Notes: generated by a model from the sequence alone, not told the origin. 64,000 nucleotides of DNA from an uncultured Bacteroides sp. (GCA_900766195.1 CAAFUN010000108.1:1-64000); one strand, 5' to 3'. Numbered from the stretch's first letter, positions 1 to 8,573 are shown. Numbers and translations are program-made.

Positions 1-89
1 GGAATATCATCACAATATGTTATATTGTTTTCTCAACCTATATCGCTTTTTTCGTAGTTTTGTGGGCAAAAAGTTCTTTTAATCCTTAA
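1..89 (+). CDS. 3' end of a small membrane protein gene (paralogue of the gene at 1368-1778)
   Basis: Only the last 28 complete codons are in the window, ending at TAA 87-89. The translated tail (NIITICYIVFSTYIAF followed by FVVLWAKSSFNP) is nearly identical to the C-terminus of the protein at 1368-1778. The DNA at 1-89 aligns without gaps to 1690-1778, and only a few bases differ. This is therefore the end of a second copy of the same gene. The tail is one hydrophobic helix plus a short polar end, so the product is an integral membrane protein. Function is unknown; given the array context it may be an immunity protein. The gene is cut by the window edge, so its length cannot be given. Confidence 0.7.
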   Translation, partial: NIITICYIVFSTYIAFFVVLWAKSSFNP

Positions 90-128
90 TGGAACAGACT
101 CAACAGAAAAAGGGAATGCTTTCAACAA

Positions 129-248
129 GTGTTCTTTGATATATTGATACACGAAATGTTCATAATCGCATAAAGCGGTTACCATAATATCCCTGCACGA
201 TTCATAATTCCGTAAGCCATAATCGTTGGAGATTGGTAGGGAACAAAT
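129..248 (+). repeat. 120-bp direct repeat, copy 1
   Basis: This 120-bp block starts GTGTTCTTTGA and ends GGGAACAAAT. It aligns without gaps to 1235-1354, with scattered substitutions. It begins about 40 bp after the stop of the preceding membrane-protein gene and ends eight codons into the next reading frame. It therefore covers a whole intergenic leader plus a gene start. Conserved spacing and two copies suggest a cassette boundary or recombination site, or a shared promoter/leader; which of these is not shown by the sequence. Confidence 0.85.
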
Positions 249-702
249 ATTCGGTCACAGTAAAAGAGGAGCTTTCTCCTTCAACAATACGCCCGTTCCT
301 GACAAAACGAAGGGTGTTTTGCCAAACGGGAAAAGTGAAGTCACTCCGAATCCACTACCTACACCGGCATCGACAGATCAACCTGTGGCAAATAGCACGG
401 CTCCTAATTCTCAATCACCCGAACCTCTGGATAAAGTACGGGAAATGGCGGAAAAATTGAAGCCGGGACTACGAAAGGAATTGGGAAGAGGACAAGAATT
501 TAATGCTATTCTAAAAGAAGATTCTTACACATTAAAAGTTAGGGTTGAAACACACGGTGTAAAATTGGGAGTTCCAGAATTCGATGCACTAAAAGTTCCC
601 ATGGGGACACAAATTAGACACATGAATATAGAATTATGGAAGTTAGTAGACGACACTAATATTCGTATTTTTAATAAACATACTATTTTGGAAATCAAAT
701 AA
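226..702 (+). CDS. Toxin-like C-terminal fragment with proline-rich linker (orphan cassette)
   Basis: The open frame encodes 158 residues from a TTG at 226. An in-frame stop lies at 220-222, and the first ATG is not until residue 74 (nt 445). Residues 1-8 come from the 120-bp repeat. Residues 10-70 are polar and rich in Pro, Ser, Thr and Asn, with no signal peptide. Residues 70-158 look like a compact alpha/beta domain. A disordered linker, a small C-terminal domain, a missing normal start and a small gene 13 bp downstream match what is known of displaced C-terminal modules of polymorphic toxins. I recognise no named toxin family and no catalytic motif. It may be an untranslated remnant or start from TTG. 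Real frame likely; toxin role is inference. Confidence 0.45.
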   Translation: MEIGREQIFGHSKRGAFSFNNTPVPDKTKGVLPNGKSEVTPNPLPTPASTDQPVANSTAPNSQSPEPLDKVREMAEKLKPGLRKELGRGQEFNAILKEDSYTLKVRVETHGVKLGVPEFDALKVPMGTQIRHMNIELWKLVDDTNIRIFNKHTILEIK

Positions 703-715
703 TAAAAGAAAAATT

Positions 716-1192
716 ATGGAGAAGAATATGCTCAAGCAAGTGACAAATTATGAATATGACTTGAAAGTAAAAATACTCTGTAAAGTATTGGAGAAGATTC
801 CTCCTAATTCTGTATTCCATTTAGATGAAGATATAATTGGATCCACCTTACAATTCTTTCCAGAATTTAAGTTTTTTTTTAAATTTGAAATATTCAATGA
901 AAGAAAATTATATAATAGTTATTATTTTTTCTATTTAAACCCTTTAAGTATCTCATGGCTCAAAGAATATATACAGAGTCATAATATATTAGATACATTC
1001 TCCTTTTATCGCATCTATAATAAAGAAAAGACAGAAACTTTCTTGCGCGTTTATGATATTGATAGTTACGAAGTTTCTAAAAGTTTAAATATCGAAGAAG
1101 CGGTTATTGAAGAATGGAACTCCAGACAAGGACAAGGTTGCTATTGGGGAATGAGAGAGCATATACCGTATACAGAGGACTTAGTAGTGTAA
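716..1192 (+). CDS. Small soluble protein, candidate immunity partner
   Basis: This 158-residue protein starts at ATG 716, 13 bp after the previous frame, so the two would be co-transcribed; an alternative ATG is at 728. It has no signal peptide and no transmembrane helix. It is rich in Phe, Tyr, Lys and Glu and acidic towards the C-terminus, which is common in immunity proteins. I do not recognise a family. A run of nine T at 872-880 (Val-Phe-Phe) lies inside the gene and could be slippage-prone. The region is AT-rich compared with the housekeeping genes that follow. The role as an immunity protein rests only on size, position and array context. Confidence 0.55.
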   Translation: MEKNMLKQVTNYEYDLKVKILCKVLEKIPPNSVFHLDEDIIGSTLQFFPEFKFFFKFEIFNERKLYNSYYFFYLNPLSISWLKEYIQSHNILDTFSFYRIYNKEKTETFLRVYDIDSYEVSKSLNIEEAVIEEWNSRQGQGCYWGMREHIPYTEDLVV

Positions 1193-1234
1193 TAAATGCT
1201 AATATCTTTGAAAAGAGTTTTCTTTTTAAAGTCT

Positions 1235-1354
1235 GTGTTCTTTGACTTATTGATACCTGAAATATTCATAACTACATAAAGTGGTTACTATAATATCCCT
1301 GTACGGTTCATAATTCCGTAAGCAATAATCGTTGAAGATTAGCAGGGAACAAAT
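1235..1354 (+). repeat. 120-bp direct repeat, copy 2
   Basis: Gapless match to 129-248. It starts about 42 bp after the stop codon at 1192 and ends at GGGAACAAAT, just before the membrane-protein gene. As in copy 1, a TTG codon (1332) inside the repeat opens a frame giving a similar peptide start (MKISREQ here, MEIGREQ in copy 1), after which the downstream sequences are unrelated. Confidence 0.85.
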
Positions 1355-1367
1355 AATTAATAACGAT

Positions 1368-1778
1368 ATGATAAACTACTTTTTTAAGCGACTATTTTCA
1401 ACAATATTCTATTGGACAGATAGAATGGAAGATTCATTTATTAAGTTACTTCCAGTAGCGAAGGACACTGTGTTTTCCAGTGTCTGGGGAGTTGCTTTTC
1501 CTATAGCAATGAATATTTTCACCTTGTACGGATGCATTATGATTTTGTTAGACTGTCCTCCATTATTTAAACGGATTGATTATATAGGATGTATCTGTAT
1601 GGCAATATCCTACGCATGCTGTTACCTCTATTTTCAAAAGAGTGGCAGATACAAAAAATATATCCGTAAAATAAAAATTACTACATGTTGGAATATCATC
1701 ACAATATGTTACATCGTCTTTTCAACCTATATCGCTTTTTTTGTAGTTATGTGGGCAAAAAGTTCTTTTAATCTTTGA
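1368..1778 (+). CDS. Small multi-pass membrane protein (paralogue of the gene ending at 89)
   Basis: From ATG 1368 the product is 136 residues; the frame is open back to a TTG at 1332 inside the 120-bp repeat. Three or four hydrophobic stretches are visible: around WGVAFPIAMNIFTLYGCIMILL, around YIGCICMAISYACCYLYF, and a long C-terminal one ending in FFVVMWAKSSFNL. Basic residues lie between the second and third (SGRYKKYIRKIK). No family was recognised. A near-identical C-terminus is encoded at 1-89, so the gene is duplicated on either side of the toxin-like pair. Small membrane proteins of this type often act as immunity proteins against membrane-targeting toxins, but this is inference. Confidence 0.6.
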   Translation: MINYFFKRLFSTIFYWTDRMEDSFIKLLPVAKDTVFSSVWGVAFPIAMNIFTLYGCIMILLDCPPLFKRIDYIGCICMAISYACCYLYFQKSGRYKKYIRKIKITTCWNIITICYIVFSTYIAFFVVMWAKSSFNL

Positions 1779-1825
1779 ATGAAACAGCATAAAGAGAAGT
1801 GCATATCAAGCATTAAAATAAAGCA

Positions 1826-1876
1826 AAGAAAAAGGAGAACGATTTTTCTTCGTAGAAAACCGTCCTCCTCTTTCTT
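1826..1876. terminator. Bidirectional hairpin between convergent genes
   Basis: The arms AAGAAAAAGGAG (from 1826) and CTCCTCTTTCTT (to 1876) pair with one mismatch, with further pairing of the inner sequence around a short loop near 1850. It lies between the plus-strand gene ending at 1778 and the minus-strand pepD gene ending at 1889, as expected for a shared terminator. Confidence 0.6.
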
Positions 1877-1888
1877 AAATTATCAATA

Positions 1889-3346
1889 TTATTTGGTTGG
1901 TATCTGTTCCAAAGTAGCTACTAGGAAGTCATAGAATTTGGCTACCGTGGGGATATAGGCACGTTCATCGGGAGAGTGAGGTGAACGAAGCGTAGGACCA
2001 AATGATATCATATCTAAATTTGGGTAAGACATGCCAATGATGCCACACTCCAAACCGGCATGAATCACTTTCACCGCAGGCTCCACACCAAACTGCTGCT
2101 TATAAGATTGCTTCATTGCATGAAGTATAGGAGAATCTACATTGGGCTGCCAGCCGGAATAAGCTCCACTTTGCTCTACTTTCATCCCTGCCATAGAGAA
2201 GCAAGCAGTCAGGCTATTAGCAAGAAATTCTTTCATGGTGTCGCAAGAACTACGTGCCAGAATACGAATTTCCACATGACCTCCTCCTGCAATAACAATA
2301 GCAAGATTGGAAGAAGTTTCCACCGTATCGGGTACTGTGGGTATCATACGCATTACTCCATTTTGACAAGCCAATACGGAATCAATAAAATTATCTTGTA
2401 TTTCCTGTGGAATAACCGTTGCAGGCAGCGATACAGACTCCAACTTCAAAGAGATACCACTTTCAATCGGTGCATATTCCGATGCTATTTCAGCTTCATA
2501 ATCTTTAATAAACTCTTCAAGCCCTTCGGTGTCGGCTGTGTTGAATACCAATACGGCATGAGCCTCACGAGGTATGGCATTACGCATGTTTCCTCCTTCG
2601 AAAGAAGCCAATTGAGTATCAAACTCAACCAAAAGATCACGTATCACACGTGCCAACAATTTATTGGCATTGCCACGTCCTTCATTAATTTCCAAACCTG
2701 AATGTCCACCACGCAATCCTTTTAAAGTCAATTTAAAAGCTACGGAACCTTCCGGAGTAGCTTCTTCTTTATAAGCCAAGGTTGCAGTGAGGTCGAGTCC
2801 ACCGGCACAACCGATATATAGCTCACCTTCGTCTTCGGAGTCAAGATTCAACAAAATCTCACCTTTCAGCGTGCCGGGTTTCAATCCGAATGCACCATAC
2901 ATGCCCGTCTCTTCATCCTTGGTAATTAAAGCTTCCAGCGGACCGTGTTTCAAATCTTTAGCCTCAAGCACTGCCATAATAGCGGCAACTCCCAATCCGT
3001 CGTCCGCACCAAGAGTTGTTCCTTTAGCTTTTACCCAATCACCATCTATGTAGGTTTCTATAGGATCTTTCGTGAAGTCATGAACGGTGTCGTTATTTTT
3101 CTGTGGAACCATGTCCATGTGCGCCTGAAGAGTCGCCATTTTGCGATTTTCCATGCCTGGAGTGGCAGGCTTGCGGATAATCACATTACCAGCCTCGTCT
3201 ACAAACGACTCTAAACCCAGGTTTTTACCAAAATGGATTAAGAATTCCGTTATTTTCTCAAGATGTCCCGATGGACGCGGTATTTGCGTCAGGGAATAAA
3301 AGTGCTTCCACACATTTTGTGGGGCTAAGGATAAGATTGTACTCAT
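1889..3346 (-). CDS. pepD: Aminoacyl-histidine dipeptidase (peptidase D, M20C family)
   Basis: A cytosolic metallopeptidase of 485 residues that cleaves Xaa-His and other dipeptides. M20 metal-site motifs are in order: QAHMDMVPQ near residue 75-83 (first metal His and Asp), GADDGLGVAA near 113 (bridging Asp), and DEETGMYGA near 141 (catalytic Glu-Glu pair). LDSEDEGELYIGCAGG and the C-terminal HAGLECGIIG are typical of PepD rather than other M20 groups. Length matches the family (about 485). There is no signal peptide. A TAnnTTTG promoter box lies about 25 bp upstream, so it can be transcribed apart from the membrane-protein gene behind it. A hairpin at 1826-1876 follows. Confidence 0.93.
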   Translation of the reverse strand: MSTILSLAPQNVWKHFYSLTQIPRPSGHLEKITEFLIHFGKNLGLESFVDEAGNVIIRKPATPGMENRKMATLQAHMDMVPQKNNDTVHDFTKDPIETYIDGDWVKAKGTTLGADDGLGVAAIMAVLEAKDLKHGPLEALITKDEETGMYGAFGLKPGTLKGEILLNLDSEDEGELYIGCAGGLDLTATLAYKEEATPEGSVAFKLTLKGLRGGHSGLEINEGRGNANKLLARVIRDLLVEFDTQLASFEGGNMRNAIPREAHAVLVFNTADTEGLEEFIKDYEAEIASEYAPIESGISLKLESVSLPATVIPQEIQDNFIDSVLACQNGVMRMIPTVPDTVETSSNLAIVIAGGGHVEIRILARSSCDTMKEFLANSLTACFSMAGMKVEQSGAYSGWQPNVDSPILHAMKQSYKQQFGVEPAVKVIHAGLECGIIGMSYPNLDMISFGPTLRSPHSPDERAYIPTVAKFYDFLVATLEQIPTK

Positions 3347-3369
3347 AATGATACTTAAGTTAGTTTTCG

Positions 3370-3377
3370 CAAATATA
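3370..3377 (-). promoter_or_regulatory. Promoter -7 box for pepD
   Basis: On the minus strand this reads TATATTTG, a match to the Bacteroides -7 consensus TAnnTTTG. It lies 24 bp before the pepD ATG in the 64-bp gap after the upstream gene. No clear -33 TTTG was seen at ideal spacing. Confidence 0.5.
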
Positions 3378-3410
3378 CCTTTTTTATTCCAAGAGTACGA
3401 ACAAATAGAG

Positions 3411-4394
3411 TTATTTTACCCTATTAACCCACGAGAGATGTAGCCATCCATATAAACCGAGTACAATGACGAGCAAAGTCTGAATGCTATGCACTATTAA
3501 GGCAAATATTCCTGCATCGGTAGCATTTACTCCATAAAGCATCATCATAGTGATGATGGCAAAATGCCAAGGTCCGGCCCCATTAGGAGTGGGAACAAGT
3601 ACAGCAAAAGTACCACCTACAAACATCACCAAAGCTGCCAGTATTGTAAGATGGGATGTAAAAGAGAAGCAAAAGAACGTGATATAAAAATGAAAGAAGT
3701 AGCATGCCCAAATTAAGATGGTATAAAGAATAAAAAGCGGAACATTCTTCACCTTACGCAATGAGATTACTCCTGCCCACACATTCAGGGCAATTCCTTT
3801 TACCCGCTCGAAGAATGACAAAGTACGCACCAGGTAGTAGAGCAGAACAATTACACCGATAAAACAAAGTAAAATAATGTAGAACCACACGGAAGTAAAC
3901 AGATGCATCAATGTGGGTATTTTAGTTCCGGTCTGATCAAAAAAAGTGATAAATACAGGCATTTGTACTAAAAATGTAAGACCGATAAGAAATGACATAC
4001 AAAGCATATCAACCAAACGTTCGGTCACCACAGTGCCAAGTGATTTGGAGAAAGAGACATTATCATAACGGGATAAAATTCCACAACGAGATACCTCGCC
4101 CAAACGCGGAACAACCAAATTAGTGGCGTAAGATACAAAGATAGCGTCCACACAATCGCTTGTACGGGGATGGGCATCCAGAGGCTCAAGTGTCTGTTTC
4201 CAGCGCCAACCACGAAAAACATGGCTCATCACTCCAAACAACAACGAAAAGAGCATCCACCACCAGTTTATTCCATGTAAAAGTACTTCACGGGCTTGCG
4301 AAAAGTCAAAATCCGCGTACACCCAATAAAGAATAAAACCGCTTAGAGCAAGCGGTAAAACAATCTTCAATGCTTTTTTAATGAGTTTATTCAT
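3411..4394 (-). CDS. Lysylphosphatidylglycerol synthase-type transmembrane (UPF0104/YbhN-like) protein
   Basis: This 327-residue integral membrane protein has seven to eight hydrophobic segments, starting with IVLPLALSGFILYWVYA near residue 12-28. The conserved section VPRLGEVSRCGILSRYD (about 117-133) and the near-C-terminal VLVPTPNGAGPWHFAI (about 266-281) are typical of the flippase-like domain also found in MprF. It lacks the soluble lysyl-transferase part of MprF, so it is likely a stand-alone transporter or flippase of unknown lipid substrate. It is divergent from rsmA with 70 bp between starts. The ATG at 4394 precedes a basic residue pair, as expected for a membrane protein. Confidence 0.85.
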   Translation of the reverse strand: MNKLIKKALKIVLPLALSGFILYWVYADFDFSQAREVLLHGINWWWMLFSLLFGVMSHVFRGWRWKQTLEPLDAHPRTSDCVDAIFVSYATNLVVPRLGEVSRCGILSRYDNVSFSKSLGTVVTERLVDMLCMSFLIGLTFLVQMPVFITFFDQTGTKIPTLMHLFTSVWFYIILLCFIGVIVLLYYLVRTLSFFERVKGIALNVWAGVISLRKVKNVPLFILYTILIWACYFFHFYITFFCFSFTSHLTILAALVMFVGGTFAVLVPTPNGAGPWHFAIITMMMLYGVNATDAGIFALIVHSIQTLLVIVLGLYGWLHLSWVNRVK

Positions 4395-4399
4395 CCTGT

Positions 4400-4433
4400 C
4401 TTGTCATTCTTCATTTAAAAAGAACTACCTTTG
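4400..4433 (+). promoter_or_regulatory. Promoter for rsmA-mgtE
   Basis: The box TACCTTTG at 4426-4433 fits the Bacteroides -7 consensus, and CTTG at 4400-4403 is a possible -33 element 22 bp upstream. It lies 31 bp before the rsmA start codon. Confidence 0.6.
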
Positions 4434-4464
4434 TTGGCTGCAAAAGTAACGATTAAGTTGATAC

Positions 4465-5256
4465 ATGCGATTAGTAAGACCTAAAAAGTTTTTGGGACAA
4501 CACTTCCTGAAAGACCTGAAAGTGGCACAAGATATTGCCGATACGGTAGACTCGTGTCCAGAACTTCCTATATTGGAAGTTGGCCCCGGCATGGGGGTAT
4601 TAACACAATATCTCATTCAAAAAGGACGCCCGCTAAAAGTAGTGGAAGTGGACTACGAGTCGGTGGCGTATCTACATGAGACCTATTTATCTCTCGAGGA
4701 TAATATCATTGAAGACGATTTTCTTAAAATGAACTTGCAAAAATTGTTTGACGGACAACCCTTTGTTCTGACAGGCAATTATCCATATAACATATCTAGC
4801 CAGATATTCTTCAAAATGCTTGATAACAAGGATTTGATACCTTGTTGTACTGGCATGATTCAGAAGGAAGTGGCCGAACGGATAGCCGCGGGACCGGGAA
4901 GCAAAACTTATGGCATTTTAAGTATTCTGATTCAGGCGTGGTATCATGTAGAGTATTTATTCACAGTTCATGAGCATGTTTTCAATCCGCCTCCGAAAGT
5001 AAAGAGTGCGGTGATACGCATGACGCGTAACGAGACAATGGAATTGGGATGTGATGAAAAATTATTCAAGCTTATTGTTAAAACAACGTTCAATCAACGC
5101 CGCAAAACGCTACGCAACTCCATAAAGCCTATACTAGGAAAAGATTGTCCTCTGACGGAAGACATTCTTTTCAACAAACGTCCGGAGCAATTGTCCGTAC
5201 AAGAGTTCATCAGCTTGACCAATCAGGTGGAAGAAGCACTTAAAACGAAGATTTAA
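4465..5256 (+). CDS. rsmA: 16S rRNA (adenine(1518)-N(6)/adenine(1519)-N(6))-dimethyltransferase
   Basis: A 263-residue S-adenosylmethionine-dependent enzyme that dimethylates two adjacent adenines in the 3' terminal helix of 16S rRNA during small-subunit maturation. The N-terminal RPKKFLGQHFLKD (residues 5-17) is the family hallmark. EVGPGMGVLTQYL (about 38-50) is the SAM-binding motif I, and GNYPYNISSQIF (about 105-116) is the catalytic motif IV that stacks the target adenine. The C-terminal helical domain contains FNQRRKTLRNS (about 210-220). Length is normal. The gene runs into mgtE with an 11-bp gap, so the two are probably co-transcribed from the promoter at 4400-4433. Confidence 0.96.
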   Translation: MRLVRPKKFLGQHFLKDLKVAQDIADTVDSCPELPILEVGPGMGVLTQYLIQKGRPLKVVEVDYESVAYLHETYLSLEDNIIEDDFLKMNLQKLFDGQPFVLTGNYPYNISSQIFFKMLDNKDLIPCCTGMIQKEVAERIAAGPGSKTYGILSILIQAWYHVEYLFTVHEHVFNPPPKVKSAVIRMTRNETMELGCDEKLFKLIVKTTFNQRRKTLRNSIKPILGKDCPLTEDILFNKRPEQLSVQEFISLTNQVEEALKTKI

Positions 5257-5267
5257 TACCGGTGCCT

Positions 5268-6608
5268 ATGGAAGAAGAATACATTGACAAGGTTAAGAAT
5301 CACATAGAACAGAAAGAGTTTGAAGAAGTCAAATCTCTATTGATAAATCTTCACCCTGCGGATATTGCAGAACTATGCAATGAGCTGACTCCTGAAGAAG
5401 CGCGAGCGATATATCGCCTGCTGGACAACGAGACCGCAGCCGACGTCGTGATGGAGATGGACGAAGACACGCGTAAAGAGCTTCTAGACATACTGCCATC
5501 TGAAACGATTGCCAAGCGCTTTGTCGATTATATGGACACTGACGACGCTGTAGACCTTATCCGGGAACTGGACGAGGAAAAGCAGGAGGAAGTGCTTTCA
5601 CATATAGAAGATATGGAACAAGCTGGTGATATCGTCGACTTGTTGAAATATGATGAAGACACTGCCGGTGGTTTGATGGGTACCGAAATGGTGACTGTAA
5701 ACGAGAACTGGAGTATGCCCGAGTGTCTCAAAGAGATGCGGCTGCAAGCCGGACAGTTGGACGAAATCTACTATGTTTATGTCATTGATGATGAAAACAG
5801 ACTTCAAGGGGTGTTCCCTCTGAAGAAGATGATTACTTCTCCTTCCGTATCAAAAGTAAAACATGTCATGAAGAAAGATCCTATCAATGTGCATGTGGAT
5901 ACTACGGTGGAAGATGTAGCTCAGATTATTGAGAAGTATGACTTGGTGGCCCTCCCCGTAGTGGATAGCATCGGAAGACTTGTCGGGCAAATCACCGTAG
6001 ATGACGTAATGGATGAGATACGCGAACAAGCAGAGCGCGATTACCAGTTAGCTTCGGGTTTGTCACAAGATGTAGAAACAGATGACAAAGTGATACGTCA
6101 GACCAGTGCCCGACTACCATGGTTGCTCATCGGTATGCTTGGTGGAATAGGTAATTCCATGATATTGGGAAACTTTGGTGCTACATTTGCCGCCCATCCC
6201 GAGATGGCCTTATACATTCCTTTGATTGGCGGAACAGGTGGTAACGTAGGTACACAATCTTCAGCCATTGTCGTACAGGGTCTTGCCAACAATTCACTTG
6301 ATGCAAAAGACACCTTAAAACAAGTAGCCAAAGAAGCTATAGTGGCATCTATCAATGCAACTATAATCTCATTACTAGTATATATTTATAACCTTATACG
6401 CTTTGGAGCCACGGCAACAGTTACTTTTTCAGTATCAATAAGCTTGTTTGCAGTTGTCATGTTTGCATCCATTTTTGGGACACTTGTTCCGATGACTTTA
6501 GAGAAATTAAAGATAGATCCGGCTATTGCCACGGGACCTTTTATTGCCATCACTAATGATATAATAGGGATGATGCTCTATATGGGAATCACCGTACTTT
6601 TGTCGTAA
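5268..6608 (+). CDS. mgtE: Magnesium transporter MgtE
   Basis: A 446-residue magnesium channel/transporter. Residues about 1-125 form the MgtE N domain, with the repeated LHPADIAEL and PSETIAKRFVDYMD sequences. Two CBS domains follow (about 130-250), including DDVMDEIREQ just before the plug helix. The C-terminal half has five membrane helices with the conserved pore sequences IPLIGGTGGNVGTQSSAIVVQGL and GPFIAITNDIIGMMLY; the acidic residue in AITND is the known pore site. I chose ATG 5268 over the GTG at 5262 because the frame reads naturally from MEEEYIDKV. In the family, the cytosolic domains sense Mg2+ and gate the pore. It is the second gene after rsmA. Confidence 0.95.
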   Translation: MEEEYIDKVKNHIEQKEFEEVKSLLINLHPADIAELCNELTPEEARAIYRLLDNETAADVVMEMDEDTRKELLDILPSETIAKRFVDYMDTDDAVDLIRELDEEKQEEVLSHIEDMEQAGDIVDLLKYDEDTAGGLMGTEMVTVNENWSMPECLKEMRLQAGQLDEIYYVYVIDDENRLQGVFPLKKMITSPSVSKVKHVMKKDPINVHVDTTVEDVAQIIEKYDLVALPVVDSIGRLVGQITVDDVMDEIREQAERDYQLASGLSQDVETDDKVIRQTSARLPWLLIGMLGGIGNSMILGNFGATFAAHPEMALYIPLIGGTGGNVGTQSSAIVVQGLANNSLDAKDTLKQVAKEAIVASINATIISLLVYIYNLIRFGATATVTFSVSISLFAVVMFASIFGTLVPMTLEKLKIDPAIATGPFIAITNDIIGMMLYMGITVLLS

Positions 6609-6713
6609 ATGAAAAAAAACTTGAAAAAAAGTATGAAGTAAAGATATTATTTCATTAATTTGTGGGCAATTGTGAGTCGATAAATAGATTTTTTCTTAAA
6701 ATATATAAATACA

Positions 6714-8573
6714 ATGACGGACACTCATGACACTAATCTTCCCGAAGAAAAGGTAAAATTAGAAGAAGACAAAAAGACGGAAGAGACCTCCGATACGACA
6801 GCAGAAGAACTCCAAACCGTGAATGCAGCAGAAGCAGAAGAGGAAAAGCCGATTGAAACTACTCAAAAGATGAGTAAAGAAGATATTCTGGCGAAATTGA
6901 AGGAAGTTTCTTCGGATATAGAAAATGCTGAAAAACAAGTTATAGATAATTTGAAGCAGGCATTCTATAAATTGCATAATGCCGAACAGGAAGCTGCAAA
7001 GAAAGCATTTCTCGAAAATGGCGGAGTCGAAGAGGATTTTGCTCCTAAGTTTGACGCAGTTGAAGAGGAATTCAAAAGTATCATGTCGGCCATCAAGCAG
7101 AAAAGGAGCGAACTGAATAACGAGCAGGAAAAACAGAAAGAGCTCAACCTGCAAATAAAGCTATCCATCATTGAGGAATTAAAGGAATTGGTAGAGTCTC
7201 CCGAAGACGCAAACAAATCATATATAGAATTTAAAAAGCTGCAACAGCAATGGGAAGAAGTCAAGCTTATTCCCCAAGGAAAGATCAATGAGTTGTGGAA
7301 AAACTATCAACTCTATGTAGAAAAATTCTATGATCTGCTGAAATTAAATAATGAATTCCGCGAATACGATTTCAAAAAGAATCTTGAAATAAAGAACCAC
7401 CTCTGCGAAGCTGCCGAAAAGCTAGCTGACGAACCTGATGTTGTATCAGCTTTCCATCAGTTGCAAAAGCTTCATCAAGAGTTTCGCGATACAGGCCCCG
7501 TAGCAAAAGATTTAAGAGACGAGGTCTGGAATAGATTTAAAGCAGCTTCTACGGATGTGAATCGCCGTCATCAACAACATTTTGAAGAGTTAAAGGAAGC
7601 TGAATTACACAATCTTGACCAAAAAACTGTAATTTGTGAAATTATAGAAGGAATAGATTATAACGAACTGAATAATTTTGCAGCTTGGGATAATAAAACC
7701 CGGGAAATCATAGCACTTCAGAATAAATGGAAAACCATTGGCTTTGCACCGCAAAAGATAAATGTGAAGATATTCGAGCGATTCCGCAAAGCTTGCGATG
7801 AGTTTTTCCAAAAGAAAGGTGAGTTTTTCAAAGTATTGAAAGACGATATGTCTCAAAATCTGGAAAAGAAAAGAACTTTATGCGAAAAGGCAGAAGCACT
7901 GAAAGATAGTACAGATTGGAAGACTACTACAGATGAACTGATTAAACTCCAAAAGGAATGGAAGACAATCGGCCCCGTAGCTAAAAAACATTCAGACGCA
8001 ATTTGGAAACGATTCATAGGAGCATGTGATTATTTCTTTGAACAAAAGAATTCTGCAACTTCTTCGCAGCGCACTGTCGAACTGAACAATCTGGCTCAGA
8101 AGAAAGAAATTATTGAAAAGCTTACAGCCATTGAAGATACGGAAAATGCTGAAGAGGTTATTCAAATCGTCCGTAATCTGATGAAAGAATGGAATGAGAT
8201 TGGACATGTTCCTTTCAAAGAAAAAGACAAACTCTACAAATTGTATCACGCACAAGTAGACAGGCTCTTTGATCATTACAATATCAGTACATCTAACAGA
8301 CGGTTGAATAACTTTAAGTCGTCTATCAGTGCCATTCAGGAAAATACTCCCCAATCATTATATAGAGAACGGGAAAGACTAATGCGCACCTTTGAAAATA
8401 TGAGAAACGAGCTCCAGACTTATGAAAATAACTTTGGATTCTTAACTGCATCTTCTAAAAAAGGAAGCACGCTGCTTACAGAGCTGAATAGAAAGATGGA
8501 AAAACTAAAAGCCGACTTAGAGCTTGTACAGCAAAAGATTAAAGTGATTGATGAAAATATACAAAATGTATAA
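6714..8573 (+). CDS. DUF349 domain-containing protein
   Basis: The 619-residue product has a very acidic, low-complexity N-terminus (about residues 1-55) and then several helical repeats of the DUF349 type. Each repeat carries a version of LQKEWKTIGPVAKKHSDAIWKRF, seen near residues 160, 240, 335, 400 and 490. The protein is predicted to be almost entirely alpha-helical and soluble, with a coiled-coil C-terminus. DUF349 proteins are common in Bacteroidetes and their biochemical role is not established. The gene is monocistronic: a 105-bp gap separates it from mgtE, and a strong hairpin at 8597-8633 follows. No enzymatic motif was seen. Confidence 0.88.
   Translation: MTDTHDTNLPEEKVKLEEDKKTEETSDTTAEELQTVNAAEAEEEKPIETTQKMSKEDILAKLKEVSSDIENAEKQVIDNLKQAFYKLHNAEQEAAKKAFLENGGVEEDFAPKFDAVEEEFKSIMSAIKQKRSELNNEQEKQKELNLQIKLSIIEELKELVESPEDANKSYIEFKKLQQQWEEVKLIPQGKINELWKNYQLYVEKFYDLLKLNNEFREYDFKKNLEIKNHLCEAAEKLADEPDVVSAFHQLQKLHQEFRDTGPVAKDLRDEVWNRFKAASTDVNRRHQQHFEELKEAELHNLDQKTVICEIIEGIDYNELNNFAAWDNKTREIIALQNKWKTIGFAPQKINVKIFERFRKACDEFFQKKGEFFKVLKDDMSQNLEKKRTLCEKAEALKDSTDWKTTTDELIKLQKEWKTIGPVAKKHSDAIWKRFIGACDYFFEQKNSATSSQRTVELNNLAQKKEIIEKLTAIEDTENAEEVIQIVRNLMKEWNEIGHVPFKEKDKLYKLYHAQVDRLFDHYNISTSNRRLNNFKSSISAIQENTPQSLYRERERLMRTFENMRNELQTYENNFGFLTASSKKGSTLLTELNRKMEKLKADLELVQQKIKVIDENIQNV

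Noticed and set aside
2060..2701. Plus-strand frame of 213 codons inside pepD
   Set aside because: It is antisense to a conserved gene, with no family similarity, no promoter and low-complexity composition. The long antisense frames at 42401-43072, 40721-41215 and 22071-22589 were rejected for the same reason.
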